Below are positions 37,974 through 47,101 of a DNA stretch of 64,000 nt, one piece after another. The first letter of the stretch is position 1. Every line of letters starts with the position of its first letter. The DNA is from Litchfieldella xinjiangensis (GTDB lineage Bacteria > Pseudomonadota > Gammaproteobacteria > Pseudomonadales > Halomonadaceae), in assembly GCF_000759345.1 (NCBI RefSeq), contig NZ_JPZL01000001.1, positions 1,364,001 to 1,428,000 of the forward strand, in the 5' to 3' direction. The notes beneath the pieces are model-generated. The model was not told the DNA's origin. It saw only the letters and a list, made by a program, of their open reading frames with translations, and did not search any database. Both the position numbers and the translations under genes were made by a program.

Positions 37974-38938
37974 CAGCGCAGCAGGTCCTCCACGCGCCCC
38001 AGGAATTCCTGCTCGTCTTCCGCCGTGAAGGCGCGCTCGCTTTCATTCTCGACCCGCACCACGGTCTGGCCATCACCCGCTGCCTCGAGCGATAGACGCA
38101 ACTGCTGGGACGTCTGGCGCACATCGGGACTGAAGATGATCGAGATGACTCCGCGATCACGCTCGCTCTCGGTCATGTATTCGACCAGGAAGTCACGCTG
38201 TGTGGCATCACGCTCGAGCAACAGCTCGCGATTTTCCTGAGTGAAGTGGGACTCCAACTGATAGCCGATCTCGTTCCAGGCCTGCTCGACATCTACATCC
38301 ATGACCAGCACCCAGTCGTCGCCGCGCTGCTCCAGGCGAACCCGATCGGGCTCGGCCACCGCCTGCTGGCGGGCAAGCGCCGACGCGCTGGCAGTCTGGC
38401 TCTGACCACTCAGGAAGTTGCCGAGCGATGACAGACAAGTTTCGTTGACCTGCCCGGCCTGCTCGCAGCGCACTTCACTGGCACCAGTCTGCACGCCGGG
38501 GCGCACATACAAGCGGCCCTGGCTCGTCTCGATCACACCGCGGTTCGGATCACGCTCGGTCACCTGCAGCCCCTGGCGCCGTGCGAAATCCTCGAGCTGG
38601 GTCCAGACGGTGGCGGGCGCGGCATTGACGACCAGCCAGCTCCCCGTGCCGGTATCGCGGCGCTGAACATAATCGCGCTGCCGCGTACGTGTCACGTCAT
38701 CGGGACGCGGTGCGCTGAAGCGACCACCGGAAGACACGAACTCGCGGTTGGCGTCGGGGATCGGCATGGCGTCACCGTAGCGTGCCGTATTGCGCGACTC
38801 CGGCAGTACCAGCGGCGTGCTGCGCTCGGCCTCCGTGTAGTCGATGTTTCGGTCGTGATAATACCCTTCACGTGCACAACCGGTCGCCACCAGGGCGATC
38901 GATACCACCAGCGGCATCCATTTCAGCGCAGGATTCAT
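37973..38938 (-). CDS. bamC: Outer membrane assembly lipoprotein BamC
   Basis: A 321-aa lipoprotein (NlpB/DapX family) of the BAM complex, which inserts beta-barrel proteins into the outer membrane. A signal peptide ends in the lipobox LVATGC with Cys21 as the lipidated residue. Two helix-grip domains follow (about 100-200 and 220-321). The start at 38938 (AAGG upstream) is clear; the frame continues upstream without homology. It sits directly after dapA, the usual place for this gene, which is why it was once called dapX. BamC is the least conserved BAM lipoprotein, and the match here rests on the lipobox, context and domain pattern. Confidence 0.88.
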   Translation of the reverse strand: MNPALKWMPLVVSIALVATGCAREGYYHDRNIDYTEAERSTPLVLPESRNTARYGDAMPIPDANREFVSSGGRFSAPRPDDVTRTRQRDYVQRRDTGTGSWLVVNAAPATVWTQLEDFARRQGLQVTERDPNRGVIETSQGRLYVRPGVQTGASEVRCEQAGQVNETCLSSLGNFLSGQSQTASASALARQQAVAEPDRVRLEQRGDDWVLVMDVDVEQAWNEIGYQLESHFTQENRELLLERDATQRDFLVEYMTESERDRGVISIIFSPDVRQTSQQLRLSLEAAGDGQTVVRVENESERAFTAEDEQEFLGRVEDLLR

Positions 38939-38979
38939 GCATCCACCTTGAGTCGTCTTAACACGGTTCGAATTCGAGC

Positions 38980-39864
38980 TCAGCCTTCGATCACGCCTGC
39001 CAGCTGCAGGGCCTCGTCCACGGTCGTATGGTATTTCTCCGATAGCCAGGTAAGCGGCAGTCGAATGCCCCGGTCGGCATAGCCCATACGGTTGAGGGCC
39101 CACTTGACCGGCATCGGATTCGATTCGATGCCCAGCCCCGTATGCAACGGCATCAGCCGGGTGTTGATCTGGTGGGCGGTCTCGGCATCGCCGGCAATCG
39201 CAGCCACGCATAGCTCGTGCATGGAGCGCGGCGCCACGTTGGCGGTCACGGAAATATCGCCATGGCCACCCATCAGCATGAAGTCACAGGCGGTGGCATC
39301 GTCACCCGAATAGAGCATGAAACCGCTGCCCTTGAGCCGATCGACGAGTTCCTCGGCACGCTCGAGGTTGCCGGTGGCATCCTTGAGTCCGACGATATTG
39401 TCGATCTCGGCCAGGCGGAAAACGGTCTCGTTGTAGAGATCCGAACAGGTACGTCCCGGCACGTTGTAGAGGATAATGGGCAGGTCCGCCCCCTCGGCTA
39501 CCGCCTTGAAGTGCTGGTAGAGCCCTTCCTGGGTCGGCTTGTTGTAGTAGGGGCATACCGACAGGCAGTAATCCGCGCCCACTTCGGTGGCATAGCGCGC
39601 CAGCTCGACCGCCTCGGAGGTTGCGTTGGCACCGGTACCGGCGATCACCGGGATTCGGCCGGCGACTTCTTCGACCACGGTGCGGATCACATCGAAGTGT
39701 TCAGCGAACGACATGGTCGTGGGCTCGCCCGTGGTGCCGGCGGCGACGATGCCATCGGTGCCGTTCTCGAGATGGAAATTCACCAGACGCCGCAGCGCCT
39801 CCCAGTCGATTTCGCCGGAGGCTTTCATCGGTGTCGCCAGGGCGACAATGCTGCCTGTGATCAT
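38980..39864 (-). CDS. dapA: 4-hydroxy-tetrahydrodipicolinate synthase
   Basis: A 294-aa TIM-barrel aldolase joining pyruvate and aspartate-semialdehyde in lysine and diaminopimelate synthesis. The segments [22 protein letters not shown] and the Schiff-base lysine in [10 protein letters not shown] are present. The length is typical. It is the first gene of the dapA-bamC-MBL-purC series and divergent from bcp. Confidence 0.97.
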   Translation of the reverse strand: MITGSIVALATPMKASGEIDWEALRRLVNFHLENGTDGIVAAGTTGEPTTMSFAEHFDVIRTVVEEVAGRIPVIAGTGANATSEAVELARYATEVGADYCLSVCPYYNKPTQEGLYQHFKAVAEGADLPIILYNVPGRTCSDLYNETVFRLAEIDNIVGLKDATGNLERAEELVDRLKGSGFMLYSGDDATACDFMLMGGHGDISVTANVAPRSMHELCVAAIAGDAETAHQINTRLMPLHTGLGIESNPMPVKWALNRMGYADRGIRLPLTWLSEKYHTTVDEALQLAGVIEG

Positions 39865-39976
39865 GCTGCGGGTCCTCTTGATCTCATAGTGCCCTCAAGG
39901 CAATGCTGCCAGGGGGCTAAATGGTACTCAGGCGACGAAAGCCTGTACAGCAACCAGTGACGTTGCCGCGTGTCGC

Positions 39977-40005
39977 TTTACAGCGCACCGCGACTTACGT
40001 GTAAT
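39977..40005 (+). promoter_or_regulatory. Sigma-70 promoter for bcp
   Basis: TTTACA (39977-39982) and TGTAAT (40000-40005) are 17 bp apart. A start near 40012 would leave a leader of about 37 nt before the ATG. Confidence 0.55.
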
Positions 40006-40048
40006 CGGAAACCCTCACACCCCGCCCCAACAGCTGCAGGAGCATTGC

Positions 40049-40522
40049 ATGAGCGCCACCATTGGCCAGCCCATCCCCGACTTCACCGCCGAAGCGACCG
40101 GCGGCAACCCCGTTAGCCTTTCGCAGTTCCGGGGCCAGCAGGTAGTGGTCTATTTCTACCCCAAGGCGAGCACGCCGGGATGCACGACCGAAGGCGGTGA
40201 TTTTCGCGACCGCAAGGCCGACTTCGAGGCCGCCAACACCGTGATACTGGGCGTGTCCCGAGATGGCATTCGCGCCCAGGAGAACTTCAAGGCCAAGCAG
40301 GACTTCAACTTCGAACTGATCTCGGACAAGAACGAGACGCTATGCCGCCTGTTCGACGTGATCAAGCTCAAGAAGCTGTACGGGAAGGAACACCTGGGCA
40401 TCGAACGCAGTACCTTCCTGATCGACAAGGACGGCAACCTGGCCCGGGAGTGGCGCAAGGTCAAGGTTCCGGGCCATGTCGACGAGGTACTCGAGGCCGC
40501 CCGTGAGCTGGACGCCGGTTGA
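40049..40522 (+). CDS. bcp: Bcp/PrxQ-type thioredoxin-dependent peroxiredoxin
   Basis: A 157-aa peroxiredoxin reducing hydroperoxides. The peroxidatic cysteine is C45 in the motif STPGCTTEGGDF. The resolving cysteine often found five residues later (as in E. coli Bcp) is absent; the only other cysteine is C99. The protein may therefore act as a one-cysteine enzyme or use C99 as resolving residue, as some PrxQ proteins do. A GCAGGAGC ribosome-binding site precedes the ATG. It is divergent from dapA and its end is three bases from the convergent permease gene. Confidence 0.94.
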   Translation: MSATIGQPIPDFTAEATGGNPVSLSQFRGQQVVVYFYPKASTPGCTTEGGDFRDRKADFEAANTVILGVSRDGIRAQENFKAKQDFNFELISDKNETLCRLFDVIKLKKLYGKEHLGIERSTFLIDKDGNLAREWRKVKVPGHVDEVLEAARELDAG

Positions 40523-40525
40523 GCC

Positions 40526-41626
40526 TCACTCTTCTGCCAGCGCCTCCACCGTCTGGCGCTCGCCATGGACACGAATACTGCGTGGCCAGGCCTGAACCAG
40601 CGCCTTGAGCAGCGTAGCCAGGGGGATCGCGAAGAAGATCCCCCAGAAGCCCCAGATTCCACCGAAGAACAGCACCGCCACGATGATCGATACCGGATGC
40701 AGATTGACCGCCTCGGAAAACAGGATCGGGACCAGTACATTGCCGTCCAGCGCCTGGATGATGGCGTAGGCCACCAGCACGTAGACGAACTGGTCACTGA
40801 TGCCGAAATGGAAGCCGGCCACGGCGGCTACCGGCAGCGTGGCGACTGCCGCGCCGATGTACGGCACCAGTACCGACAGTCCCACCAGCAATGCCAGCAG
40901 CGCGGAATAAGGCAGCCCGAACATCACGAACGTCACGAAGGCGACGCTACCGACAATGATGATCTCGATGAACTTGCCGCGAATGTAGTTGGCGATCTGG
41001 TCATCCATCTCGTTCCAGACCCGGCTCATCAGGGTGCGCTTCTGGGGCAACAACGATAAGGTGAAATCGATCAGCCGCTGGCTATCCTTGAGCATGAAGA
41101 ACACCAGGATCGGCACCAGCACAAGGTAGATGATCACGGCCATGATACTGCCCAGCGAGGCCAACGAGAGTGTCAGGGCCCGCTGGCCGAGTTGGGTGAC
41201 TTCACGACCGGCCATGGCGATCCAACCCTGGATCTGGTCGGGCGTGATCAGGTTCGGGTAGCTCGCCTGAAGGTCATCGAGCAGCATCTGCCCGCTGGCA
41301 AACATCCGCGGCGTCTCCTGCACCAGATTGACCATCTGGTCCCAGATCAACGGCATGACGATGAACGCCATGGCCAGGACCAGGCCGATGAATCCCAGGA
41401 AGACGAAGATGACCGAAGGCAGGTGGGGAAGGCCACGACGCCCGAGCCAATTGACGGCACCCTGCAACAGGAACGCAAAGACCAGCGCGGTGAAGAACGG
41501 CGCCAGCATGCGTCCCAGCCAGATCACCACGGCGAAGCCGAGGATCAGAACCACCAGCAGGATGACCGCCTCTTCATCGGAAAAATAACGGTCGACCCAT
41601 TCCTTGAAAATGGCGTTCAGTTTCAT
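40526..41626 (-). CDS. AI-2E family (PerM/YdiK-like) membrane transporter
   Basis: A 366-aa inner-membrane protein of the AI-2 exporter superfamily, with about eight hydrophobic helices, a central hydrophilic region (about 100-205) and a C-terminal GIWGFWGIFFAIPLATLLKAL typical of the family. Members have been linked to AI-2 export or Na+/H+ antiport; the substrate here is unknown. A Na+/H+ role would suit a halophile but is only a guess. The ATG at 41626 overlaps the stop of the preceding TusA-like gene by four bases (ATGA), so the two are translationally coupled. A longer frame to 41656 is less likely. Confidence 0.9.
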   Translation of the reverse strand: MKLNAIFKEWVDRYFSDEEAVILLVVLILGFAVVIWLGRMLAPFFTALVFAFLLQGAVNWLGRRGLPHLPSVIFVFLGFIGLVLAMAFIVMPLIWDQMVNLVQETPRMFASGQMLLDDLQASYPNLITPDQIQGWIAMAGREVTQLGQRALTLSLASLGSIMAVIIYLVLVPILVFFMLKDSQRLIDFTLSLLPQKRTLMSRVWNEMDDQIANYIRGKFIEIIIVGSVAFVTFVMFGLPYSALLALLVGLSVLVPYIGAAVATLPVAAVAGFHFGISDQFVYVLVAYAIIQALDGNVLVPILFSEAVNLHPVSIIVAVLFFGGIWGFWGIFFAIPLATLLKALVQAWPRSIRVHGERQTVEALAEE

Positions 41627-41871
41627 GCCTCTGGTTCTCCGCCCTTGCGGAGCCAATAATGGTAGACATCGCCCCGCTCTTCACGAGCCGGCATCTCATG
41701 GGCGCTTTGATCGATGAATGTCTCGAAGTCGCGCCAGGAACCACCATCGGTCGACAGGACCTCGAGTACCTGGCCCGCCGACAGCCGGGACAGGGCCTGC
41801 TTAGCCTTCAATAGCGGCAGCGGGCAGGGAAGACCACGTGCATCGAGCACATCGTCAGGTTGCAGTGCCAT
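41623..41871 (-). CDS. TusA-family sulfurtransferase-like protein
   Basis: An 82-aa protein of the TusA/SirA-like fold. The signature LDARGLPCPLPLLKAK holds the persulfide-carrying cysteine C16 in CPxP. The ATG at 41871 has a GGGAG ribosome-binding site; the frame runs further upstream without homology. Bona fide TusA passes sulfur to TusBCD for tRNA 2-thiouridine; paralogues serve other sulfur pathways. The gene is coupled to the AI-2E permease gene and divergent from bepA, an arrangement found in other gammaproteobacteria, so it may be a paralogue rather than true TusA. Confidence 0.9.
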   Translation of the reverse strand: MALQPDDVLDARGLPCPLPLLKAKQALSRLSAGQVLEVLSTDGGSWRDFETFIDQSAHEMPAREERGDVYHYWLRKGGEPEA

Positions 41872-41994
41872 GCGAACTCCCGGGAAAATGACGAACTGGA
41901 GCCAGGTATCGCTGGCGTCGATAACCACGAATTTAAAGGCACTTTGACCCCTGAATCAATGTCAGAGATGGGTCCGGCCCCAACGAGGCAGCAC

Positions 41995-43446
41995 ATGCGA
42001 CATCCCCTGAGAACCTGGCTGATGGCCGCCATTCTGGCATTCACGCTCCCCGTGGCGACGCCCACTCTCGCCGTCGAGGATTTCGACCTGCCGCGTCTGG
42101 GCGCGGGCAACAGCGTCTCCGGCAATGAAGAACTTCGCCTCGGGCGTGCCTGGCTACGCCAGTTTCGCGCTCGCGCGCCAGCCTGGCAGGATCCCATCGC
42201 CCAGGATTACGTGGAATCGCTGGTCGGGCGGTTACTGCCACATAGCGGCCTTGGCGATACGCGTCCCATCGTCACCCTGGTCGATAGCCGCATGCTCAAC
42301 GCCTTCGCCGTACCCGGCGGGGTCATGGGCGTCAATTCGGGCCTGTTCGCCTTCGCTTCCGACGAAGCCTCGCTGGCTTCGGTGCTCGCCCACGAACTCG
42401 GCCACCTGTCGCAAAACCACTATGCACGCCGCATGGCGCGTGCCGAGGAGACCCAGATTCCCGCCATGGCTGCGATGCTGGCTGGAATGCTGATCGCCGC
42501 CGGTGGCGGTGGCGAAGCGGGTATTGGTGTGGCGATGGGCTCCCAGGCCGCCTTCCTCCAGGATCAGTTGGCCTATTCAAGGCGTTTCGAGCAGGAAGCC
42601 GATCGTATCGGCCTGCAGACCCTGGCCCAGGCTGGCTACGACCCCGACGCCATGGTCGATATGTTTCGCGCCATGCAGCGCATGGCAGCCCTGCAAGGCG
42701 GCAACCCCCCCGAGTTCCTGCTCACCCACCCGGTCACCGAGTCGCGCGTCACCGATGCCGACGCCCGCGCCAGCCAGATAAGCGTCAGCCGGCCCCGCCC
42801 GGAGGAGCCACAGTACGATTTGATTCGTGCCCGCGCCTTGCTCGACTTGAATCGCAGCAATCCCGAACGGGCCCTGGCTCGCCTGACCGAGGGTGACCCG
42901 GCCGACGTGGCCGAGCGTTATTTGAAGGCACTGATCGCCGCCGAACGCGGCCAGACCGAGGCTGCCCTGGCGCACCTCGACGCATTGGCCGATACGCTGC
43001 CCGACTTGCCGATGATCGCGACCTCTGCCGCGGAGGTCGCCTTCGATGCCGGCGATCATGCGGCCACCCTGGAGCGCACCCAGCGCCTGCTGCGCCTGTT
43101 CCCCGATTATCTGCCGGCCCGTCGGCTACGAGCAGAAGCCCTGCTGCATCATGACCCCGCCCAGGCCTATCAGGCCCTTCGCGAATTGACCGACCGGCGC
43201 CCCGAGGATCCCACCCTGTTTGCCCTGTTGGCTGAAGCGGCCGGACGTAGCGGCCAGGAAGCGTGGGGGCACCTGGCCCGGGCCGAGCACATGCAGCTAA
43301 CCGGGCGCATCGATAGCGCGATACGCCAATTGGAAGTGGCCAAGCAGGTGGCGCAGAACAGTAGCGACAGCACCGCTCTGGCACGCATCGAGCAGCGCCG
43401 CGAGGCCTTTCTGGGCTATCGAGAGACGATGGAGAAATTTCGCTGA
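41995..43446 (+). CDS. bepA: Periplasmic M48 metalloprotease/chaperone BepA (YfgC)
   Basis: A 483-aa exported protein with a signal peptide (about 1-27, ending near PTLAVED), an M48 zinc protease domain with HELGH at 133-137 and a third ligand in RRFEQEADRIG, and a C-terminal TPR region (about 280-480). BepA in E. coli degrades or helps fold LptD and other outer-membrane proteins with the BAM complex. The ATG at 41995 with GAGG upstream gives a proper signal peptide; starts at 41860 or 41959 would bury it. It is divergent from the TusA-like gene. BamC is encoded about 3 kb away. Confidence 0.93.
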   Translation: MRHPLRTWLMAAILAFTLPVATPTLAVEDFDLPRLGAGNSVSGNEELRLGRAWLRQFRARAPAWQDPIAQDYVESLVGRLLPHSGLGDTRPIVTLVDSRMLNAFAVPGGVMGVNSGLFAFASDEASLASVLAHELGHLSQNHYARRMARAEETQIPAMAAMLAGMLIAAGGGGEAGIGVAMGSQAAFLQDQLAYSRRFEQEADRIGLQTLAQAGYDPDAMVDMFRAMQRMAALQGGNPPEFLLTHPVTESRVTDADARASQISVSRPRPEEPQYDLIRARALLDLNRSNPERALARLTEGDPADVAERYLKALIAAERGQTEAALAHLDALADTLPDLPMIATSAAEVAFDAGDHAATLERTQRLLRLFPDYLPARRLRAEALLHHDPAQAYQALRELTDRRPEDPTLFALLAEAAGRSGQEAWGHLARAEHMQLTGRIDSAIRQLEVAKQVAQNSSDSTALARIEQRREAFLGYRETMEKFR

Positions 43447-43555
43447 TTGATCAGCAATAACGGGCTGGATACTGGCGAGCCCCGGCACTTACCACTACAT
43501 TGCCGGGTGAGAGATACGTACTGCATCCGCCACGTTTAGAGAAAAGGAGTTTCTC

Positions 43556-43630
43556 ATGAATCGGATCATTTACCTGATTGGCTTGATCGTCGTGGTACTC
43601 GCCATTCTGGCCTTCCTCGGCGTATTGTAA
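43556..43630 (+). CDS. 24-aa single-span membrane microprotein
   Basis: An ATG preceded by AAAAGGAG begins a 24-codon frame that starts MNRIIYLIGLIVVV and ends LAFLGVL, followed by TAA. Almost the whole peptide is one hydrophobic helix with a single positive residue (R3) near the N-terminus, so N-in topology is likely. A strong terminator follows 30 bp later, which makes a dedicated short transcript likely. It lies in the space between bepA and nadA. I do not recognise a named family. The evidence is the ribosome-binding site, clean helix and terminator. Confidence 0.72.
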   Translation: MNRIIYLIGLIVVVLAILAFLGVL

Positions 43631-43660
43631 TCAGACACCCCAATATCCAGGCGCGACATC

Positions 43661-43697
43661 GGCGCCTCCCGATAACCTCGGGAGGCGCCGTTTCGTT
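43661..43697 (+). terminator. Rho-independent terminator after the microprotein gene
   Basis: A perfect 12-bp stem (GGCGCCTCCCGA / TCGGGAGGCGCC) with a TAACC loop is followed by GTTTCGTT. It could also help end nadA on the opposite strand, which stops at 43731. Confidence 0.75.
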
Positions 43698-43730
43698 GAG
43701 ACGCATGTAATGTCGGAAATGCCTGGCCCG

Positions 43731-44759
43731 TCAGGCCTGGAAATTGAGCATGCGCTCCAGTGGCTTCAGTGCTCGTTGGCGCAGCTCGCTATCGACCACG
43801 ACCTCCCCTACGCCCTCACGCAGCGCACCCGCCAGATTATCCAATGCATTCATGGCCATCCACGGGCAGTGTGCACAGCTTCGACATGTCGCCCCGTTAC
43901 CGGCAGTGGGCGCCTCGAACAATTGCTTCTCCGGCACGGCCTGCTGCATCTTGAAGAAGATGCCCCGGTCGGTGGCCACGATCAGTCGCGCATGGGGCAA
44001 CTCCCGGGCCGCCTTGATCAACTGCGAGGTGGAGCCGGCCACGTCGGCCATGTCGACCACCGCAGCCGGCGATTCGGGATGAACCAATACCGCAGCGTCC
44101 GGATGCAGCGCCTTGAGGTCAGCGATGCCCTTGGCCTTGAACTCCTCGTGAACGATGCAAGCACCGTCCCACAGCAGCATGTCCGCCCCTGTCTTCTTCT
44201 GGATGTAGCCACCCAGGTGCTTGTCCGGCGCCCACAGGATCTTTTCGCCCCGCGCCTGCAGATGCTCGATGACATCGACGGCGATCGACGAAGTCACGAC
44301 CCAGTCGGCACGTGCCTTGACCGCTGCCGAGGTATTGGCATAGACGACGACGGTCCGGTCGGGATGTTGGTCGCAGAAGGCGCTGAATTCGTCGGCAGGA
44401 CATCCCACATCGAGTGAGCAGGTCGCCTCCAGTGTCGGCATCAGTACGCGCTTCTCGGGGGACAGGATCTTGGCGGTCTCGCCCATGAACCTGACACCGG
44501 CCACCACCAGGGTCGAGGCCTCGTGTCGGGCGCCGAAGCGAGCCATTTCCAAGGAGTCGGCCACGCAGCCCCCCGTCTCCTCCGCCAGTTGCTGGATGGC
44601 ATCGTCGGTATAGTAATGCGCGACAAGGACGGCATTGTGGGCTTTCAACAACTGCTTTATTTCATCGACGCGCGCCTCGTCCTCGACGGGAATCCGCGTC
44701 GGGCAGTACGCACGGGCCAGGTGCTCGCGCACCTCGGCTCGGGAGGTCATGACGGTCAT
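43731..44759 (-). CDS. nadA: Quinolinate synthase A
   Basis: A 342-aa [4Fe-4S] enzyme condensing iminoaspartate and dihydroxyacetone phosphate to quinolinate for NAD. Segments [33 protein letters not shown] and [13 protein letters not shown] are typical; cluster cysteines lie in TCSLDVGCP, the mid-protein [13 protein letters not shown] and the late CxxC region. The ATG at 44759 is preferred; a GTG at 44771 and an ATG at 44750 are alternatives. It acts before NadC, encoded nearby at 34.2 kb. The partner nadB is not in the window. Confidence 0.95.
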   Translation of the reverse strand: MTVMTSRAEVREHLARAYCPTRIPVEDEARVDEIKQLLKAHNAVLVAHYYTDDAIQQLAEETGGCVADSLEMARFGARHEASTLVVAGVRFMGETAKILSPEKRVLMPTLEATCSLDVGCPADEFSAFCDQHPDRTVVVYANTSAAVKARADWVVTSSIAVDVIEHLQARGEKILWAPDKHLGGYIQKKTGADMLLWDGACIVHEEFKAKGIADLKALHPDAAVLVHPESPAAVVDMADVAGSTSQLIKAARELPHARLIVATDRGIFFKMQQAVPEKQLFEAPTAGNGATCRSCAHCPWMAMNALDNLAGALREGVGEVVVDSELRQRALKPLERMLNFQA

Positions 44760-44934
44760 CGTGTCTACCACTGTGACGGCAGGGGCTCCCCCTGCAGTTT
44801 CCAGATGCGCCGGCGTATGGGCTCTCTGCCCACGGCGACGCGACTGTCGTCGCTGCTCGGCTCCCGGGCAACGACCGCCCCATTCTAGACCACAATCGTC
44901 CCCGATGGCTCCCCAAGCGGACTTGATGCCAACG

Positions 44935-44964
44935 AAAACGCCCCATCTCCGAGGAGATGGGGCG
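44935..44964 (-). terminator. Terminator of the tRNA-Lys pair
   Basis: An 11-bp stem (CGCCCCATCTC / GAGATGGGGCG) with a CGAG loop is followed on the minus strand by TTTTCG. It lies 12 bp beyond the CCA end of the second tRNA gene. Confidence 0.8.
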
Positions 44965-44975
44965 CTTCTGAATAC

Positions 44976-45051
44976 TGGTGGGTCGTGTAGGATTCGAACC
45001 TACGACCAATTGGTTAAAAGCCAACTGCTCTACCAACTGAGCTAACGACCC
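44976..45051 (-). tRNA. tRNA-Lys (TTT), second copy
   Basis: A 76-nt cloverleaf on the minus strand including an encoded CCA. It begins GGGTCGTTAGCTCAGTTGG, has anticodon TTT in GGCTTTTAACC and a T-arm GTAGGTTCGAATCCTAC, with the acceptor stem closing as ACGACCC. It is identical to the other copy. Confidence 0.98.
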
Positions 45052-45087
45052 AGGGCGCTGGTTACGCTCCAGCATCGGCGGCGAGAT

Positions 45088-45163
45088 TGGTGGGTCGTGT
45101 AGGATTCGAACCTACGACCAATTGGTTAAAAGCCAACTGCTCTACCAACTGAGCTAACGACCC
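45088..45163 (-). tRNA. tRNA-Lys (TTT), first copy
   Basis: A 76-nt gene with encoded CCA, same sequence as its neighbour and 36 bp upstream of it in the same transcript. Anticodon TTT reads AAA/AAG lysine codons. Confidence 0.98.
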
Positions 45164-45217
45164 GCCGCCTTGCCTGTCGAGAAAGGCACTTCAATTTCCC
45201 CTCCCGACAGGGCGCAC

Positions 45218-45246
45218 ATAGTACTTAGAACGCTTATGCCTGGCAA
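45218..45246 (-). promoter_or_regulatory. Sigma-70 promoter of the tRNA-Lys pair
   Basis: On the minus strand, TTGCCA (45241-45246) and TACTAT (45218-45223) are exactly 17 bp apart. They are followed by a GC-rich discriminator (GTGCGCCC), as in stringently controlled stable-RNA promoters. The start would be near 45211, about 48 bp before the first tRNA. Confidence 0.72.
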
Positions 45247-45283
45247 GCCCTTTTTAAACCGATGCGGCGATAGGTACTGAGAA

Positions 45284-45395
45284 ATAGGCGAGCAGTATCA
45301 AGCACAAGGCGCACGAAGCGCAGGAACCGGAGCGTATGAGGTATACGTGAGGATTCCGAGCATCGCGCAACACAGTGATTGAGCTGCGCAGCCAT
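45284..45395. repeat. Imperfect palindromic intergenic element downstream of rluB
   Basis: The space after rluB holds a nested imperfect palindrome: GCGC ... GGAACC ... CGTAT, five bases, then ATACG ... GGATTCC ... GCGC. The wording resembles intergenic repeats that I recall from Halomonas-like genomes at gene 3' ends, but only one copy is in this window, so repetition cannot be shown here. It could act as a 3' stabiliser or terminator for rluB. Confidence 0.4.
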
Positions 45396-45398
45396 TGA

Positions 45399-46256
45399 TC
45401 AGGGCTTGCGCGGCGTTTTGGGCTTACGCATGGTCTGCACAGGCCGCCGCTTGTTCTTGTCGCGGCTCCAGCGATTCTTCTCGTCAGGCGTCAGCTCGGG
45501 CACCTTGCGCTTTTCCAGCCCGGCCAGCCCCGACAGGTCGTCGATCTCGTCCTGGGTCAGTTCGGTCCACTCCCCGGCCTTGGCCCGCTTGTCGAGGAAG
45601 ATGTTGCCGTAGCGCACGCGCTTGAGGCGACTGACGGTGAGTCCCTGGGATTCCCACAGGCGACGCACCTCGCGGTTGCGTCCTTCCAGAATGACCACGT
45701 GGAACCAGGTATTGATACCTTCACCGCCGAACTCCTGCACGTCGGTGAACCGCGCCGGGCCATCATCGAGCATGACGCCTTCGACCATGGCCACGATGTG
45801 CTCCTTGCGGACCTCGCCCATCACCCGCACGGCGTATTCGCGCTCGACCTGCGTCGAGGGGTGCATCAGGCGGTTGGCCAGCTCACCGTCGGTGGTGAAC
45901 AGCAACAGGCCGCTGGTATTGATGTCCAGGCGCCCGATGGCTATCCAGCGCTCGCCCTTGAGCCTGGGAAGACGCTCGAATACGGTGCGCCGCCCTTCGG
46001 GATCCTTGCGCGTGCACAATTCGCCTTCCGGCTTGTTGTACATGATCACGCGGCGTGACGCCTCCTCGGCCGCCCGCAGGGTCACCGGGCGCTCGTCGAA
46101 GGTTACCTTGTCATGCATCTCGATCCGGTCGCCCAGGGTGGCGACTTGGCCATTGACCTTGACGCGCCCGGCAGTGATGGCGGTTTCCATCTCGCGGCGC
46201 GAGCCCAACCCGGCGCGTGCCAGGACCTTCTGCAGTTTTTCGCTGGTAGTACTCAT
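45399..46256 (-). CDS. rluB: 23S rRNA pseudouridine(2605) synthase RluB
   Basis: A 285-aa RsuA-family pseudouridine synthase. The N-terminal S4 RNA-binding domain ([19 protein letters not shown]) precedes the catalytic domain with the aspartate in [13 protein letters not shown] and the [14 protein letters not shown] segment. The C-terminus is a basic tail typical of RluB ([21 protein letters not shown]). RluB is preferred over RsuA or RluE because of length and its position after scpA-scpB, a conserved order. Its ATG overlaps the scpB stop by four bases. Confidence 0.93.
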   Translation of the reverse strand: MSTTSEKLQKVLARAGLGSRREMETAITAGRVKVNGQVATLGDRIEMHDKVTFDERPVTLRAAEEASRRVIMYNKPEGELCTRKDPEGRRTVFERLPRLKGERWIAIGRLDINTSGLLLFTTDGELANRLMHPSTQVEREYAVRVMGEVRKEHIVAMVEGVMLDDGPARFTDVQEFGGEGINTWFHVVILEGRNREVRRLWESQGLTVSRLKRVRYGNIFLDKRAKAGEWTELTQDEIDDLSGLAGLEKRKVPELTPDEKNRWSRDKNKRRPVQTMRKPKTPRKP

Positions 46257-47101
46257 GAGTCGTCAGACATCTCATCGTGGGGTGTGTCCGCGTCCGCGGG
46301 TCCGTCGTTCTCGACGCTCCCGCGGGCACGTTCGGCCAGGCGCGCTTCCAAATCGGCAAAGCTCAGCCCGGGCCGGTCGGACGCCTTCTCGGCGTGGTGT
46401 TCGTCAGCGGCCGGTTGTACCGCCGCCTGTCGTTCGGTTGGCGGATCGTGCGATTCCACCGGTTCATTGCTGGCTGCGGCCGTCTCGCCCGCTTCGGGAT
46501 CGTGTCCTGGGGGCGAGACGTCGTCCTGGAACACCGCTGGCCAGTCGTCGAAGTTCTTCAATTCATGCATCGGTGGCAAGGCATCGAGCGTCTTGAGACC
46601 GAAATCGTCGAGGAATTGGCGCGTGGTGGCATAGACCGACGGCCGCCCCGGCACGTCGCGCTGGCCTACCACACGAATCCAGCCACGCTCGGCCAGGGTG
46701 CGCATGATCGAGCTACTCACCGCCACACCGCGCACTTCCTCGATATCGCCCCGTGTGACGGGCTGACGGTAGGCAATCAGCGCCAGCGTCTCGAGCAGTG
46801 CCCGCGAATAACGCTGGGGACGCTCGTCCCACAAGCGCGAGACCCAGGGCGAGAGCCGCTGACGAATGCGCAACTGATAACCAGAGGCGGTTTCGACCAG
46901 TTCCAGGGCGCCGTGTTCCATGCGTTGGCCCAATCGCTCCAGCGCCTCGCGAAAATCGCGGCGCGCGGGACGCTCGTGATCGTCGAACAAGGCCTCAAGG
47001 CGATCCTGCGACAGAGGTTCGCCCGCCGCCAGCAGGGCCGCTTCGAGTATCTCGTCCAGCTGATTGGCCGGTTCGTTCAGGAACTCAGACGTCTTCGCCA
47101 C
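46253..47101 (-). CDS. scpB: Segregation and condensation protein B
   Basis: A 282-aa winged-helix protein that bridges the kleisin ScpA and the SMC complex in chromosome organisation. Two winged helices occupy about 10-190, with typical segments [40 protein letters not shown] and [19 protein letters not shown] long acidic, low-complexity tail (about 200-282) is likely disordered. Its start overlaps the end of scpA by 17 bp, and its stop overlaps rluB, so scpA-scpB-rluB form one coupled operon. Smc itself is not in the window; many gammaproteobacteria with MukBEF lack scpAB. Confidence 0.94.
   Translation of the reverse strand: MAKTSEFLNEPANQLDEILEAALLAAGEPLSQDRLEALFDDHERPARRDFREALERLGQRMEHGALELVETASGYQLRIRQRLSPWVSRLWDERPQRYSRALLETLALIAYRQPVTRGDIEEVRGVAVSSSIMRTLAERGWIRVVGQRDVPGRPSVYATTRQFLDDFGLKTLDALPPMHELKNFDDWPAVFQDDVSPPGHDPEAGETAAASNEPVESHDPPTERQAAVQPAADEHHAEKASDRPGLSFADLEARLAERARGSVENDGPADADTPHDEMSDDS

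Noticed and set aside
44976-45163. Tandem identical tRNA genes as an integration site
   Set aside because: No integrase, flanking direct repeat or foreign-looking DNA is nearby; this is an ordinary duplicated tRNA-Lys pair.
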